Source: DASRVA01 sp035550715
GTDB lineage: Bacteria; Gemmatimonadota; Gemmatimonadetes; JACCXV01; JAHWKZ01
Direction of reading: 5' to 3'
Assembly: GCA_035550715.1 (NCBI GenBank)
Contig: DASZOP010000102.1
Location: forward strand, 1 to 37,725
DNA: 37,725 nucleotides
Part shown: piece by piece, positions 14,351 to 22,915 of the stretch
Numbering within the stretch: position 1 is the stretch's first letter
How the letters are laid out: each line of letters begins with the position of its first letter
Notes under the pieces: generated by a model
What the model was told of the DNA's origin: nothing
The model's input: the letters and a program-made list of their open reading frames with translations, nothing else
Database searches by the model: none
Made by a program: the position numbers and the translations under genes

Positions 14351-16053
14351 AGTCCCTGCTTCTGCCGCGGATCAAGTCGATCGGCCGCGACCGCCGCCCC
14401 GGCGCGCGCCGGCGGGCGGTGGCGCTGATCGCCTTGGGCGGGCTCTTCTGGATCGGGGCGTACGCGGCCGTTGCCCGCATCCTGCGACACTTCTCGACCG
14501 TGGATCCGGACCTGGGGTCCCTCCTGGCGTCCAAGCTGCTCTCGATCCTGTTCCTGCTCTGGCTCGCGTTCCTGGTCTTCTCGGCGCTCCTGACCGCGCT
14601 CGGCCAGTGCTTCCTGGCGCGCGACCTTCCGCTCTGGCTTTCGTCGCCGATCCCGCTCCGGCGGCTCTTCCGGGCCAAGCTGGTGGAGGTGGCGACGATC
14701 GCTTCCTGGACGGGGGTCTTCCTGGCGCTCCCCGTGTGGGTCGCGTACGGCGTCGTCTTCGAAGCCGGCCCGGCCTACTATCTGTTCCTCGCGGTGACGG
14801 TGGCGTGCTGCGTGGTGATCGCCGGCGCGGTCGGCATGCTGGTCGCCGTCGCGGTGGTGAACCTTTTCCCCGCGCGCCGGGCCCGGGACCTCCTCTCGCT
14901 GGTCGCGCTGGCCTTTCTGGTCGGGATGGCGGTCATGCTGCGGATGCTCCGGCCGGAGGAGTTCGTCCGGCCCGAGGACTTCGGCACCTGGGCCGAGTAC
15001 CTGGTCACGCTCGCGGATCCGACCTTGCCGTGGCTCCCCTCCTACTGGACGGCCCGGGTACTCTCCGAGGTTCTCGGGCTCACGGTGACGTTCAACGGGG
15101 ACGCGGTCCTGCGCGCGCTCGGCCTGCTCGTCTTGTCCACGCTCATCACGACGGCCGCTTCAGCGGCCGTGTTCCGGACCATGTATCGGACCGGCTATTC
15201 GAAGTCGCAGGAGGGTCATCGCGCCCGCTGGACCCGACCGGCCTGGTGGCACGGCGCCCTCACCCTCGCCGCCCGTCCCTTTCCGCAGCGGATCCGGGCC
15301 ATCATCGTCAAGGACGCGGCGACCTTCTTCCGCGACCCGTCGCAGTGGGCTCAGATCTTCCTGCTGGTGGCCGTGGTCGCCATGTATCTCTACAACTTCC
15401 AGGTTCTGCGCCTGGAGGTGGCGGGGGAGGGGGTCGGCTTCTTCATGCGCAATCTGCTCGGGTTCCTGAACATCGCGCTGGTGGGCTTCGTCGTCTCCGC
15501 GCTCGCGGCGCGGTTCATCCTGCCGGGGCTGAGCCTGGAGGGAAGCACGATGTGGGTCCTGCGGGCGAGCCCGCTCTCCTGGTCGGAGATCCTGTGGGCC
15601 AAGTTCTGGGGCGGTTTCCTTCCCGTGGCCCTGGTCGCGGAGATGGTCGTCCTGCTCTCGAATGCGGTCCTCCACACGTCCTGGTCGATGAGCATACTGG
15701 CGGTGGTGGCCGTCCTGTCCCTCTCGGCCGCCATCGTGGGCCTGGCGGTCGGGCTGGGTGCCGCCCACCCCCGCTTCGACGCCGCGGACGGGGCCCAGGT
15801 CACGTCGGGCTACGCCGGGCTCCTCTTCATGATCCTGAGCGCGCTCCTCGTCTTCCTGTCGGTGACCGTTCTGGCATGGCCGGTGTATCATTCGTTCCGC
15901 GCCGCGTGGCTCGGCTGGGGCGCCGGAGCCGCCGAGATCGCCGGGATGGCCGCCGGTTTGATCGCGGTGGGGGGCCTGTGCCTGATCGCCCTTCTTACCG
16001 CGATGCAGTCCGGTACGCGGCGACTTCAGGCGTTGGAATCGACGGGGGGTTGA
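14347..16053 (+). CDS. ABC-2 type exporter permease (putative)
   Basis: 568 residues from TTG 14347, overlapping the ATPase stop (TTGA). It is strongly hydrophobic, with about 12 predicted membrane segments spread over the length (for example about 24-50, 60-90, 115-185, 250-280, 345-385, 420-475, 490-560). There is a long soluble loop around 280-340. Size and context match the large putative permease family PF16949 (ABC_tran_2), which pairs with a single ABC-2 ATPase. That family assignment is from memory of the layout, without a profile search. The next gene begins at the last base of its stop codon, so all five genes from 11529 are tightly packed. Confidence 0.8.
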   Translation: MKSLLLPRIKSIGRDRRPGARRRAVALIALGGLFWIGAYAAVARILRHFSTVDPDLGSLLASKLLSILFLLWLAFLVFSALLTALGQCFLARDLPLWLSSPIPLRRLFRAKLVEVATIASWTGVFLALPVWVAYGVVFEAGPAYYLFLAVTVACCVVIAGAVGMLVAVAVVNLFPARRARDLLSLVALAFLVGMAVMLRMLRPEEFVRPEDFGTWAEYLVTLADPTLPWLPSYWTARVLSEVLGLTVTFNGDAVLRALGLLVLSTLITTAASAAVFRTMYRTGYSKSQEGHRARWTRPAWWHGALTLAARPFPQRIRAIIVKDAATFFRDPSQWAQIFLLVAVVAMYLYNFQVLRLEVAGEGVGFFMRNLLGFLNIALVGFVVSALAARFILPGLSLEGSTMWVLRASPLSWSEILWAKFWGGFLPVALVAEMVVLLSNAVLHTSWSMSILAVVAVLSLSAAIVGLAVGLGAAHPRFDAADGAQVTSGYAGLLFMILSALLVFLSVTVLAWPVYHSFRAAWLGWGAGAAEIAGMAAGLIAVGGLCLIALLTAMQSGTRRLQALESTGG

Positions 16054-17576
16054 TGCGTACGGCGCGGATCGCGGTCGGGCTGCTTCTCCTTACGACGTGG
16101 ACGTCGCCCCTGACGGGGCAGGGTTCGTCGGACGTCGAGCCCGCCTACCGCGCGACGCCGGGCGCGATCTCGCGCCTTCTCGATCCCCTGGTCCACGCCA
16201 GAGGGGGCGACCTGGGGGTCGCGGTGTACTCGGTGGAGCGGAATCAGGCGCTCTACCTGCACAACGCGGACTGGGGCCTCGTCCCGGCTTCCAACATGAA
16301 GCTCTTCACGACCGCCGCGGCCCTCGATCGGCTCGGCCCCGACTTCCAGTACACGACCTCAGTCTACGGTGATGGTGCGATCCTCGAGGACGGGAGCCTG
16401 ATCGGCGATCTGGTCCTGGTGGGTCGCGGCGATCCGACGATCTCGGGCCGGTTCTTCGGGGACAGCGCGACGTACGTCTACGACCGGCTCGCTCAGGAGC
16501 TGCGTGAAAAGGGGGTCCGGCGGGTGCGTGGCCGGCTGATCGGCGACGCGTCGTACTTCGACGACGTGCGGATCGCGTCGGGTTGGGAGACCAGCAATCT
16601 GCTCTGGTGGTATGGCGCGCGCCCGAGCGCGCTGTCGTTCAACGACAACGTGGTGACCATCGAGGTCCGCCCGGGGGGCTGGGTCGGCGCCCCGGCGTCG
16701 ATCTCGTTCGACCCCTTCACGGACGGCATCCCGGTCGAAAACCGCGTCGTCACGACACGGGCCCGGGGTGGACGCTCGATCGGCATCCGGCGCGCCTCGG
16801 ACATCGGCGGCTACGAGATCTTCGGCCGGATCTCGATCGTCAGCGGGCCCCTCCGGTACGTGGTCTCGGTGGAGGATCCGGCCGAGTACGCCCTGTCGGT
16901 GTTCCGCGCGCGACTCGAGCGCCGGGGGATCGAGGTCGAAGGCCCGAGCTCTGTCGTCCACAACTGGAATCGCCAGTCTCTCCGCGCTCCGCGGCTCCTG
17001 GCCAGCCATACGAGCCCGCGCATGATCGAGATCGTCCGGGTGATCAACAAGCTGAGCCAGAACTTCTTCGCCGAACAGGTCCTGAAGACCCTGGGCGCCG
17101 TGTTCGAGAGCGAAGGCTCCTTCGACGAGGGCGCCGACGTCGTCCGCGACGTCCTCGAAGACTTCGACCTCCCCACCCACAACCTCCGGATCTACGACGG
17201 ATCGGGCCTGAGCCGCCGGAACACGGTGACCGCCCAGCTCACCGCGGAGCTCCTGGTCGCGATGCACGATCATCCACGATTCGAGGAGTACTACGAGTCG
17301 CTCCTCATCGCCGGCACGGACGGCGACACGCGGCGTCTCGACACGCCCGCCGCGCGCGGCAACGTCCACAGCAAGACCGGCACGCTGCGTGGCGTCTCGG
17401 CGCTGTCGGGTTACGTCACGACCGGCGACGGCGAGCTGCTCGCTTTCTCGGTGCTGAGCAACGGCACGCCGCGCGGGAAATGGGGGGCGGTCTCGGTCGA
17501 GGATGCGATCGCGGAGCGGCTGGCGGACTACTCGGTGTGGAGCCCGCCGTTGCTGCAGGGAAGCACGGGGCGCTAA
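16053..17576 (+). CDS. dacB: D-Ala-D-Ala carboxypeptidase/endopeptidase, PBP4 type (copy 1)
   Basis: 507 residues with a signal peptide (MRTARIAVGLLLLTTWTSP). Class-C penicillin-binding protein that trims murein peptides and cuts cross-links in the periplasm. The three active-site motifs are in order: S80-N-M-K83 (SxxK), S335-Q-N337 (SxN) and K441-T-G443. The large insertion between the first two motifs (about 85-330), which forms PBP4 domains II and III, is present. FNDNVVTIEV is a conserved PBP4 stretch. ATG 16053 shares its first base with the permease stop. A paralogue lies at 23698-25212 on the other strand. An association with the ABC exporter operon hints at coordinated envelope work, but this is inference. 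Confidence 0.94.
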   Translation: MRTARIAVGLLLLTTWTSPLTGQGSSDVEPAYRATPGAISRLLDPLVHARGGDLGVAVYSVERNQALYLHNADWGLVPASNMKLFTTAAALDRLGPDFQYTTSVYGDGAILEDGSLIGDLVLVGRGDPTISGRFFGDSATYVYDRLAQELREKGVRRVRGRLIGDASYFDDVRIASGWETSNLLWWYGARPSALSFNDNVVTIEVRPGGWVGAPASISFDPFTDGIPVENRVVTTRARGGRSIGIRRASDIGGYEIFGRISIVSGPLRYVVSVEDPAEYALSVFRARLERRGIEVEGPSSVVHNWNRQSLRAPRLLASHTSPRMIEIVRVINKLSQNFFAEQVLKTLGAVFESEGSFDEGADVVRDVLEDFDLPTHNLRIYDGSGLSRRNTVTAQLTAELLVAMHDHPRFEEYYESLLIAGTDGDTRRLDTPAARGNVHSKTGTLRGVSALSGYVTTGDGELLAFSVLSNGTPRGKWGAVSVEDAIAERLADYSVWSPPLLQGSTGR

Positions 17577-17585
17577 GACTTCCGG

Positions 17586-17939
17586 TCAGTCCTTGCGGCG
17601 GCGGAGCTCGTACAGCGCCGCCAGCACGGCGGTCGCGGCGAGGGACGCGACGACGACCTTGGTGGTCGTGTCGAGGGGTCGGTGCAGGTAGAGGTGGGCG
17701 CGATGGCGGCTGACGCGCCCGTTCCCGATGCCCTTTCCGTCGTAGTCCTCCGCGATCCCCTCGAGGCTCCTGCGAATGGCGCGACGGAGCTTCCGGATCG
17801 CGGCCGCCTCCGATGCGGCGTAGGCGACGTACCCGGGGAGCGCGGGAGAAGTGGCTATGAACGTACCGTCCTCCTCCTCTTCGAGAAGGATCTGATAGGT
17901 CCGCTCCTCGCGGAAGTACTCTCGCAGCCGATTCAGCAT
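17586..17939 (-). CDS. HicB-like domain protein with C-terminal membrane anchor
   Basis: 117 residues from ATG 17939. Residues about 12-70 match the HicB-like fold: Y-Q-I-L-L-E-E-E-E-D-G-T-F-I-A-T-S-P, then LPGYVAYA and a helix with EAAAIRKLRRAI. HicB proteins usually bind the RNase toxin HicA and carry a DNA-binding tail. Here there is no HicA gene on either side and no DNA-binding domain. Instead, after a basic/His-rich spacer, residues about 91-109 form one membrane helix (TKVVVASLAATAVLAALYEL) followed by a basic RRRKD tail, suggesting an N-out or tail-anchored arrangement. No strong ribosome site precedes the start. A toxin-antitoxin role cannot be inferred; it may be a membrane-tethered ligand-binding module. 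Confidence 0.75.
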   Translation of the reverse strand: MLNRLREYFREERTYQILLEEEEDGTFIATSPALPGYVAYAASEAAAIRKLRRAIRRSLEGIAEDYDGKGIGNGRVSRHRAHLYLHRPLDTTTKVVVASLAATAVLAALYELRRRKD

Positions 17940-18029
17940 GGCGCTCAAGATAGGGAGGCCGTGGCCAGGAAGCCAACCGCGACGGCCCGGCGCTGCCCCC
18001 CCGGGCGCACCCGTTTTCCGCTTATGGGG

Positions 18030-18035
18030 TATAAT
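18030..18035 (+). promoter_or_regulatory. Consensus -10 element (TATAAT)
   Basis: A perfect TATAAT lies 29 bases before the ATG at 18065, with GGAGGAGG (18044-18051) between them. No convincing -35 is visible. It drives the small secreted protein and lies in the 125-base divergent gap with the HicB-like gene. Confidence 0.55.
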
Positions 18036-18064
18036 TCGAGGACGGAGGAGGTCCCCATCCGACG

Positions 18065-18541
18065 ATGACGTTCCGGTTCCCGATTTCCCCATGCGCGGCC
18101 GGCGTGGCGGTCCTTCTGACGCTCGCCCTGGCCGGACCCGCCCAGGCACAGGAAAACGCCCTCGAGAGCGCCGTCCGCGCCTTCGGGCCCGACATGACCC
18201 TCCCCGAGGGGGAGAACCAGTCGGTCCGCGGCGACTTCAACGGCGACGGCCGTGAGGACGTGGCCGCCGTCGTACGAGGTCCCGATCGCTCGGCGCTCGT
18301 CGTCTTCCACTCCACCGGCGACGGGTACGACCTGAGGCCCCTCTACACGCGCCTCCCGTCGGGCGACGTTCAGCTCCATCTGGTCCCACCGGGGCGGCGG
18401 TCCGTGGTCGGTAACGCGGCCGGCGTCCAGCTCAAGAACCCCGCCGTCGAGCTCGTCTTCCCGGGGCGCTCGAGCGCGATGTACGTGTGGGAGGGGGGGC
18501 GGTATCAGGTGTACGGTACGGAGAGCTTCTACGCCCGCTGA
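18065..18541 (+). CDS. Secreted protein with one FG-GAP-like calcium motif
   Basis: 158 residues. ATG 18065 opens a signal peptide with an AQA-type cleavage site (PAQAQ). The mature protein is about 130 residues, with one copy of the FG-GAP/VCBS-like loop D-F-N-G-D-G-R-E-D-V (about residues 57-66), in which aspartates and asparagine alternate as in calcium-binding loops. The remainder is beta-rich with no cysteine. It has its own TATAAT promoter and a strong ribosome site. A single repeat is too few for the usual seven-bladed FG-GAP propeller, so the motif may be one loop of a small beta-sandwich. Function unknown. Confidence 0.75.
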   Translation: MTFRFPISPCAAGVAVLLTLALAGPAQAQENALESAVRAFGPDMTLPEGENQSVRGDFNGDGREDVAAVVRGPDRSALVVFHSTGDGYDLRPLYTRLPSGDVQLHLVPPGRRSVVGNAAGVQLKNPAVELVFPGRSSAMYVWEGGRYQVYGTESFYAR

Positions 18542-18556
18542 CGGCGGCCGGTGAAG

Positions 18557-18577
18557 GCGGCCGCCTCGAGCGGCCGC
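18557..18577. terminator. GC-rich hairpin between convergent genes
   Basis: GCGGCCGC (18557-18564) and GCGGCCGC (18570-18577) form a perfect 8-base stem around the loop CTCGA. It lies 16 bases after the stop at 18541 and 18 before the stop of the convergent DHH gene. No U-tract follows on either strand. Confidence 0.5.
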
Positions 18578-18595
18578 ACCTCGCCGCCAACGGAC

Positions 18596-19672
18596 CTACC
18601 CCTTCCCGTCCCGGATCAAGGGCTTCCCGGCGACAGCGGCATCCAGCCCGAGCGCGACCTTGAGCCGGCGTCGGATCTCGTCCGCGGGATCCTTCGCTTC
18701 GGGAACCAGCTCCACCTGTCCGCCCGCCATCTTCCCGTGCCCGCCCGCCGTGCCCAGATCCCCCACGACGGTGGAGATGAGACGACCGGCATCGTGTGAC
18801 TCGTCGCGTGTCCTGAGACTCAGGTAGAGACGGTCCTTGTGTCGACCCATGACGAGCGCGTAGTCGACGTGCTCGAGCGGGATCAGGAAATCGGCCAGCT
18901 CGGCGACCAGGTCCGCGTTGTCGATCACCCCGATGTCGGTAACCACGGCGTCGCCGACGATCTCGCTCTCCTCGAGGGCCTTGTGGAAGACCTCGAAGTG
19001 GCTGCGGGGGATGAGCGGGTTCTCGATCCGGGTGAGGAGGGTCAGGTCGGCATGGGGGAAGATCTCCAGGTAGGCGTGGAGGTCGGCCTCGCTCGCCTCC
19101 CGCTCGAGGCTCCGGGTGTCGGACTTGATCCCGATCAGTAGCGCCGTCGCCAGCCGTGTCGGCAAGTCGAGACCGGCCGCCTTGAGATAGTAGTACATGA
19201 TCGTCGACGTCGAGCCGTACTCGGTCCTGATGTCGGCGAATCCGACACGGCTCGTCTCGGGACGGATCGGGTGGTGATCGATCGCGATCGCGATCGGCAG
19301 GTTGGCGGGAAGGGAGTGGTTCCCCGTCTCCGGCTGGGTGTCGATCAGGATGTGGGTCCCGTGCTCGGCGGTCCGAACCTGGGCCAGCGGGTAGAGGCGG
19401 ACACCGAGCTGCTCGACCATGGCGCGGTTCGTGGCTCGGCCGATCCGGCCGCCGTAGGCGATGATCGGTTCGACGTTGAGCCGACGGTTCAGCAGGTGCT
19501 GGAGCGCGTATGCGCTGGCGATCGAGTCGGGGTCGGGATGGTCGTGGGTGTAGATGGCGACCGGCCGCTCGACGTCGACGACGGCGAGCAGACCGGCGAG
19601 CCGCTTCTGCGCCTCGCTGGCCGCCTCGGCCGGAGTGGCCCTTCGCTCCGTCTCCTTCGAGGCCTCGGGCAT
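18596..19672 (-). CDS. DHH/DHHA1 family phosphoesterase (NrnA-like)
   Basis: 358 residues from ATG 19672, starting 14 bases after the Mrp gene. The DHH motifs are in order: THDHPDPDSIAS (about 42-53), L-I-D-T-Q (about 109-113), the signature D132-H-H, and the GSTST loop (about 153-157). The C-terminal DHHA1 domain shows GTAGGHGKMAGGQ (about 313-325), the substrate-gripping loop. The family hydrolyses nanoRNA, pAp or cyclic dinucleotide linear products with Mn2+; NrnA-like proteins are about 320-350 residues, a good fit. The first motif reads HDHPDPD rather than the commoner HxNPDxD. Substrate among these cannot be decided from sequence. Co-transcription with mrp is likely but its meaning is unknown. 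Confidence 0.88.
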   Translation of the reverse strand: MPEASKETERRATPAEAASEAQKRLAGLLAVVDVERPVAIYTHDHPDPDSIASAYALQHLLNRRLNVEPIIAYGGRIGRATNRAMVEQLGVRLYPLAQVRTAEHGTHILIDTQPETGNHSLPANLPIAIAIDHHPIRPETSRVGFADIRTEYGSTSTIMYYYLKAAGLDLPTRLATALLIGIKSDTRSLEREASEADLHAYLEIFPHADLTLLTRIENPLIPRSHFEVFHKALEESEIVGDAVVTDIGVIDNADLVAELADFLIPLEHVDYALVMGRHKDRLYLSLRTRDESHDAGRLISTVVGDLGTAGGHGKMAGGQVELVPEAKDPADEIRRRLKVALGLDAAVAGKPLIRDGKG

Positions 19673-19686
19673 GGGGATGAGCGGCC

Positions 19687-20736
19687 TCAGCCGGCCGCGG
19701 CCAGCACGCGGCGGGCGATCTCCCGGAAACGCTGCGCCACGAGCGAGTCGGGGGCGGAGCGGACGATCGGCTCGCCGCGGTCGCCGCTTGGCGTCACCGA
19801 CGGATCGAGGGGGATCGAGCCGAGGAAGGGCACGCGGAACTTCTCGGCTGTCGCACGGCCCCCGCCCGAGCCGAAGATCGCGTGCTCGGCGCCACAGTCC
19901 GGGCACACGAACGTAGCCATGTTCTCGATGATCCCGAGGACCGGCGCTCCGACCTTGTCGAACATGCGGAGCCCCTTCTTGGCGTCGATGAGCGCGATCT
20001 CCTGGGGAGTCGTCACGATGACCGCGCCGGTCAGGGGCACCGACTGGGTCAAGGTCAGGTGCGCGTCCCCGGTCCCGGGTGGCATGTCGACCACCAGGAC
20101 GTCCAGTTCCCCCCAGTCCACCTGCCGCAGGAACTGGGTCAGGGCCGAGTGGACCATGGGGCCCCTCCAGACCATCGGCGATTCCACGTCCGGGACCAGG
20201 AATCCCAGCGACATGAGCTGGAGCCCGAACCGGGGAATCGGCTGGATCCGCTTCTCCACGGCCGCCGGCTGCGCGCCCTGAACGCCCAGCATCGTGGGGA
20301 TCGAGGGGCCATAGATGTCGGCGTCCAGGAGTCCGACCGGACCGGCCTCGTCCGCCAGCGCCAGCGCCAGGTTGACGGCCACCGTCGACTTCCCGACCCC
20401 CCCTTTTCCGCTCGCCACCGCGATGATCCTGCGGACGCCGGGAATCGGTTCCTGGGGGGCGGGGCGTCTGGCCGGGGCGCTTCCGGAGCCCGCCTTCTGC
20501 TCGAGGCGTATCGCCACGCTGTCGACGCCGTCGAGGTCCTCGAGCTGGCTCCGGATGTCCTTGAGTACGGTCTCGGAGAGCGGGCGCTCCGGATCCACCA
20601 CCACCTTGAACGCGATCTCGCCGCCCTGGATCGTGAGCTCCTTGATCCGGCCCAGCGAGATCAGGTCCTTGGTGCTGTCCGGATCCTTGACCTTGCGGAT
20701 CGTCCGGATGACGTCCTTCTCTGCGACCGTGGGCAC
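19687..20736 (-). CDS. mrp: Mrp/ApbC family iron-sulfur cluster carrier ATPase
   Basis: 349 residues. GTG 20736 has AGGAG nine bases upstream. An N-terminal MIP18/DUF59 domain (about 5-78) is followed by the P-loop ATPase: deviant Walker A GKGGVGKS (110-117), switch I near LLDADIYGPS, and DMPPGTGDAHLT. The C-terminal CPDC pair in ENMATFVCPDCG binds the bridging 4Fe-4S cluster in the Mrp/Nbp35 dimer. Mrp proteins carry and insert Fe-S clusters in the cytoplasm. All signature features and the usual length are present. It is divergent from the PDZ protein gene, with 84 bases between starts. It is followed by the DHH phosphoesterase gene. Confidence 0.95.
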   Translation of the reverse strand: MPTVAEKDVIRTIRKVKDPDSTKDLISLGRIKELTIQGGEIAFKVVVDPERPLSETVLKDIRSQLEDLDGVDSVAIRLEQKAGSGSAPARRPAPQEPIPGVRRIIAVASGKGGVGKSTVAVNLALALADEAGPVGLLDADIYGPSIPTMLGVQGAQPAAVEKRIQPIPRFGLQLMSLGFLVPDVESPMVWRGPMVHSALTQFLRQVDWGELDVLVVDMPPGTGDAHLTLTQSVPLTGAVIVTTPQEIALIDAKKGLRMFDKVGAPVLGIIENMATFVCPDCGAEHAIFGSGGGRATAEKFRVPFLGSIPLDPSVTPSGDRGEPIVRSAPDSLVAQRFREIARRVLAAAG

Positions 20737-20820
20737 GGAACCGGCTCCTGCGGAATAGGTACAACGCGGCGCTCGAAGCGAAAACGAGAATATAGCCCGA
20801 CCGAAGAAGGGGGGCCGAGG

Positions 20821-21897
20821 ATGCGCTCGACGTGGACGCCGATCATGCTCGGGATGGCGCTCGCGGCGCCCTTCCTGGCCAAGCCGTCGCGCGCCCAGGA
20901 GGCCGTCCCCGTCGTCCGGTTCCACGTGGAGGCGGCGGCCGAGCTCCTCGAAACGGCGTATCCCGAACGGTACGGTCCAGGTACGCGGACGCTCGAGGAG
21001 GATCTCGAGTGGGCCCGCGACCATGCCGGCAGGGTGACCGGCCGGTGGAGCGAATGGGGACCTCTCTACCTCCAGCGGCTCGAGGACCTGGCCGGGATCG
21101 CCTGGCCGGCGCGCCAGATCGACGTCTATCTCGTCCGCGCGTGGCCGGTCGTCTCGATCGAGCACCCGCTGGTCCTGGCGCTGGAGGCGATCCGGGCTCC
21201 GGGCGGTCGCGACGTGCCGGTTCCCGACGACGCGGACGTCCGGTCGCTTCTCCTGGCCCACCAGCTCGCCCACCATCTGCTCGACGATCCCGACTTCCTG
21301 CCCGAGGAGGATCGCGCGCCGGCCTACGATCACCCGCTGATGTCGCAGGGCGACTTCGCCGTCGAGGCGCTCGTCAACTGGCTCGTCTACCGGGCGCTCG
21401 AGGACATGTGGGGGGTGGAGCGCGTCGAGAGGGCCGCCTCGGACGACGTGTGGCGCGCCTACAACCCGAACCACGACTTCGTCGTCGACGAGCTGGAGAC
21501 GCGTCACCGTCTTTCCAGGACGGCGACCCTGGCGGAGTGGCTGGCGGCCAACCCCGACGGCAGCGAGATCTTCCGGGTCCGCGAGAACTACCTCCGACAG
21601 GCGAACCTTCCCGTCCAGCCGTTGCCGGAGGGCCCGCGGACGACCGGCAGCGAGGCCGGGATCGAACTCGGCGCGAGCTACGAGGGCGAGGTCTTCGTGG
21701 CCTACGTGGACGAAGGGTCCCCCGCGGCCCTTTCCGGCGTCCTGGAGGGAGACGTCGTCCGCACCATCGAGGGCCGACCTGTCGGGAGCGACGTCACGGC
21801 CGCCCAGGAGGCGCTGGACGCCTCCTGGCGCGAGGACGGCGAGCTCAACCTGAGCGTGGAGCGGGGAGGCGAGGAGATCTTCATGACGATCGAGTAG
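20821..21897 (+). CDS. Secreted PDZ protein with degenerate zincin motif
   Basis: 358 residues from ATG 20821, with a signal peptide (MRSTWTPIMLGMALAAPFLA, cleavage near SRAQ). The middle contains LLLAHQLAHHLLDD: H147-Q148-x-x-H151, i.e. the zinc-peptidase HExxH pattern with Gln in place of the catalytic Glu. Flanking residues fit a zincin helix, so this may be a peptidase relative that has lost catalysis but might still bind metal. Residues about 275-345 form a PDZ domain (GSPAALSGVLEGDVVRTIEGRPV). ARGHHD-type or other peptidase motifs were not found. TATAGC at 20791-20796 could be a -10 site. The CPBP protease gene follows closely, which suggests co-expression. Confidence 0.75.
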   Translation: MRSTWTPIMLGMALAAPFLAKPSRAQEAVPVVRFHVEAAAELLETAYPERYGPGTRTLEEDLEWARDHAGRVTGRWSEWGPLYLQRLEDLAGIAWPARQIDVYLVRAWPVVSIEHPLVLALEAIRAPGGRDVPVPDDADVRSLLLAHQLAHHLLDDPDFLPEEDRAPAYDHPLMSQGDFAVEALVNWLVYRALEDMWGVERVERAASDDVWRAYNPNHDFVVDELETRHRLSRTATLAEWLAANPDGSEIFRVRENYLRQANLPVQPLPEGPRTTGSEAGIELGASYEGEVFVAYVDEGSPAALSGVLEGDVVRTIEGRPVGSDVTAAQEALDASWREDGELNLSVERGGEEIFMTIE

Positions 21898-21910
21898 ATT
21901 GCCGGCCGTG

Positions 21911-22864
21911 ATGGACGGCCCCATCGACACCCCCGGCGCGGGATCCGGCCCGGGTGAGGAGGCGGTTCGCCCCTACCCCGGGCTCCTGCGGACGCTCGGT
22001 CTGCTCGGCGCGGTCATCCTCCTCGGCGCTCTATTCTTCCAGGCCACCTACTTCCTGTTTCCCACCTGGCCCGACATCGCGCGGATGGCGGTCCCCACCC
22101 AGCTCGCGCTGGCCGCGGTCACGGCGTGGGCGGCGTTCCGATCGGACCGGCCCTGGCGGGAAGCCCTGGGGCTCCGGTTTCTGGAGGCCCGCGAGATTCC
22201 TCCGCTCCTGCTCGTCCTGATCGGCTCGGTCACCGTGTTCAGCGAGATCTACGTCGTCATCCAGCGGTTCGTGCCGGTCCCCGCCGAGTTCGAGGCCATG
22301 CTGCGCGATCTCCTCGAGCTGACGAACCCGGCCGACAGCCTCGCCACCGTGGTCATCGCGATCCTGGTCGCCCCGATCCTGGAGGAAGCCCTGTTCCGGG
22401 GGGTCATTCTGAACGGGCTCGCCCGGCGGTACGGTCCGCAGTCGGCGAGCTTCTGGACGGCGGTCTTCTTCGCGGTCTTCCACCTCTACAACCCGTGGCA
22501 GGTCCTGCCGACCTTCTTCCTCGGGCTCGTGCTCGCCTGGCTCGTGCTGACGACCCGCTCCCTGCTGTCCGCGATCGTGGTCCACACGATGTTCAATGCC
22601 GCCTCGCTGACGATGGTCCAGCTCTCGCTGGAGCGCCCTCCGGGCGGGCACCCGGTTCCGTACGTGGTCGTGGTCGTCGTGCTCGGGATGCTGGCCGGCA
22701 GCATGGCGCTCCTGACCGGGATGGCGTGGCTGGAGAAGCAGACCGGGGGCGGGTGGTTCGCGCTCCCGCCGGTCGTCCGGCCGAGCGCCGCCGGTCCCGC
22801 CCCCGACGCGCGCTCCGAGCCCGGCAGCGGCGCCGCGGCCGGCCCCACGGCCGCGCGGGGATAG
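21911..22864 (+). CDS. CPBP family intramembrane protease
   Basis: 317 residues from ATG 21911 (a TTG at 21899 and GTG at 21908 are alternatives; no strong ribosome site marks any). Membrane protein with about eight hydrophobic segments. The CPBP/Rce1-like motifs are present: E158-E159-A-L-F-R163 (EExxxR), F-x-x-F-H191, and H225-x-x-x-N229. These residues make the glutamate-activated water site of CAAX-type proteases. In bacteria the family includes proteases linked to bacteriocin self-protection and to cell-envelope control. The C-terminal 45 residues are Pro/Ala/Gly-rich and probably cytoplasmic and unstructured. Only 13 bases separate it from the PDZ protein, so they are likely one unit. 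Confidence 0.9.
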   Translation: MDGPIDTPGAGSGPGEEAVRPYPGLLRTLGLLGAVILLGALFFQATYFLFPTWPDIARMAVPTQLALAAVTAWAAFRSDRPWREALGLRFLEAREIPPLLLVLIGSVTVFSEIYVVIQRFVPVPAEFEAMLRDLLELTNPADSLATVVIAILVAPILEEALFRGVILNGLARRYGPQSASFWTAVFFAVFHLYNPWQVLPTFFLGLVLAWLVLTTRSLLSAIVVHTMFNAASLTMVQLSLERPPGGHPVPYVVVVVVLGMLAGSMALLTGMAWLEKQTGGGWFALPPVVRPSAAGPAPDARSEPGSGAAAGPTAARG

Positions 22865-22915
22865 GGGTCGTCCACGGGGCCGGTCGCACGCCCGACGAGC
22901 CGTGTCCCCCGAGCT

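Noticed and set aside
17586..18541. HicAB-type toxin-antitoxin module
   Set aside because: The HicB-like protein has a membrane helix and no HicA is found; the divergent neighbour is a secreted protein with a calcium-type loop.
20737..21930. Upstream extension of the Mrp frame
   Set aside because: It overlaps the divergent PDZ protein gene and has no similarity to Mrp; GTG 20736 has a good ribosome site and matches the family start.
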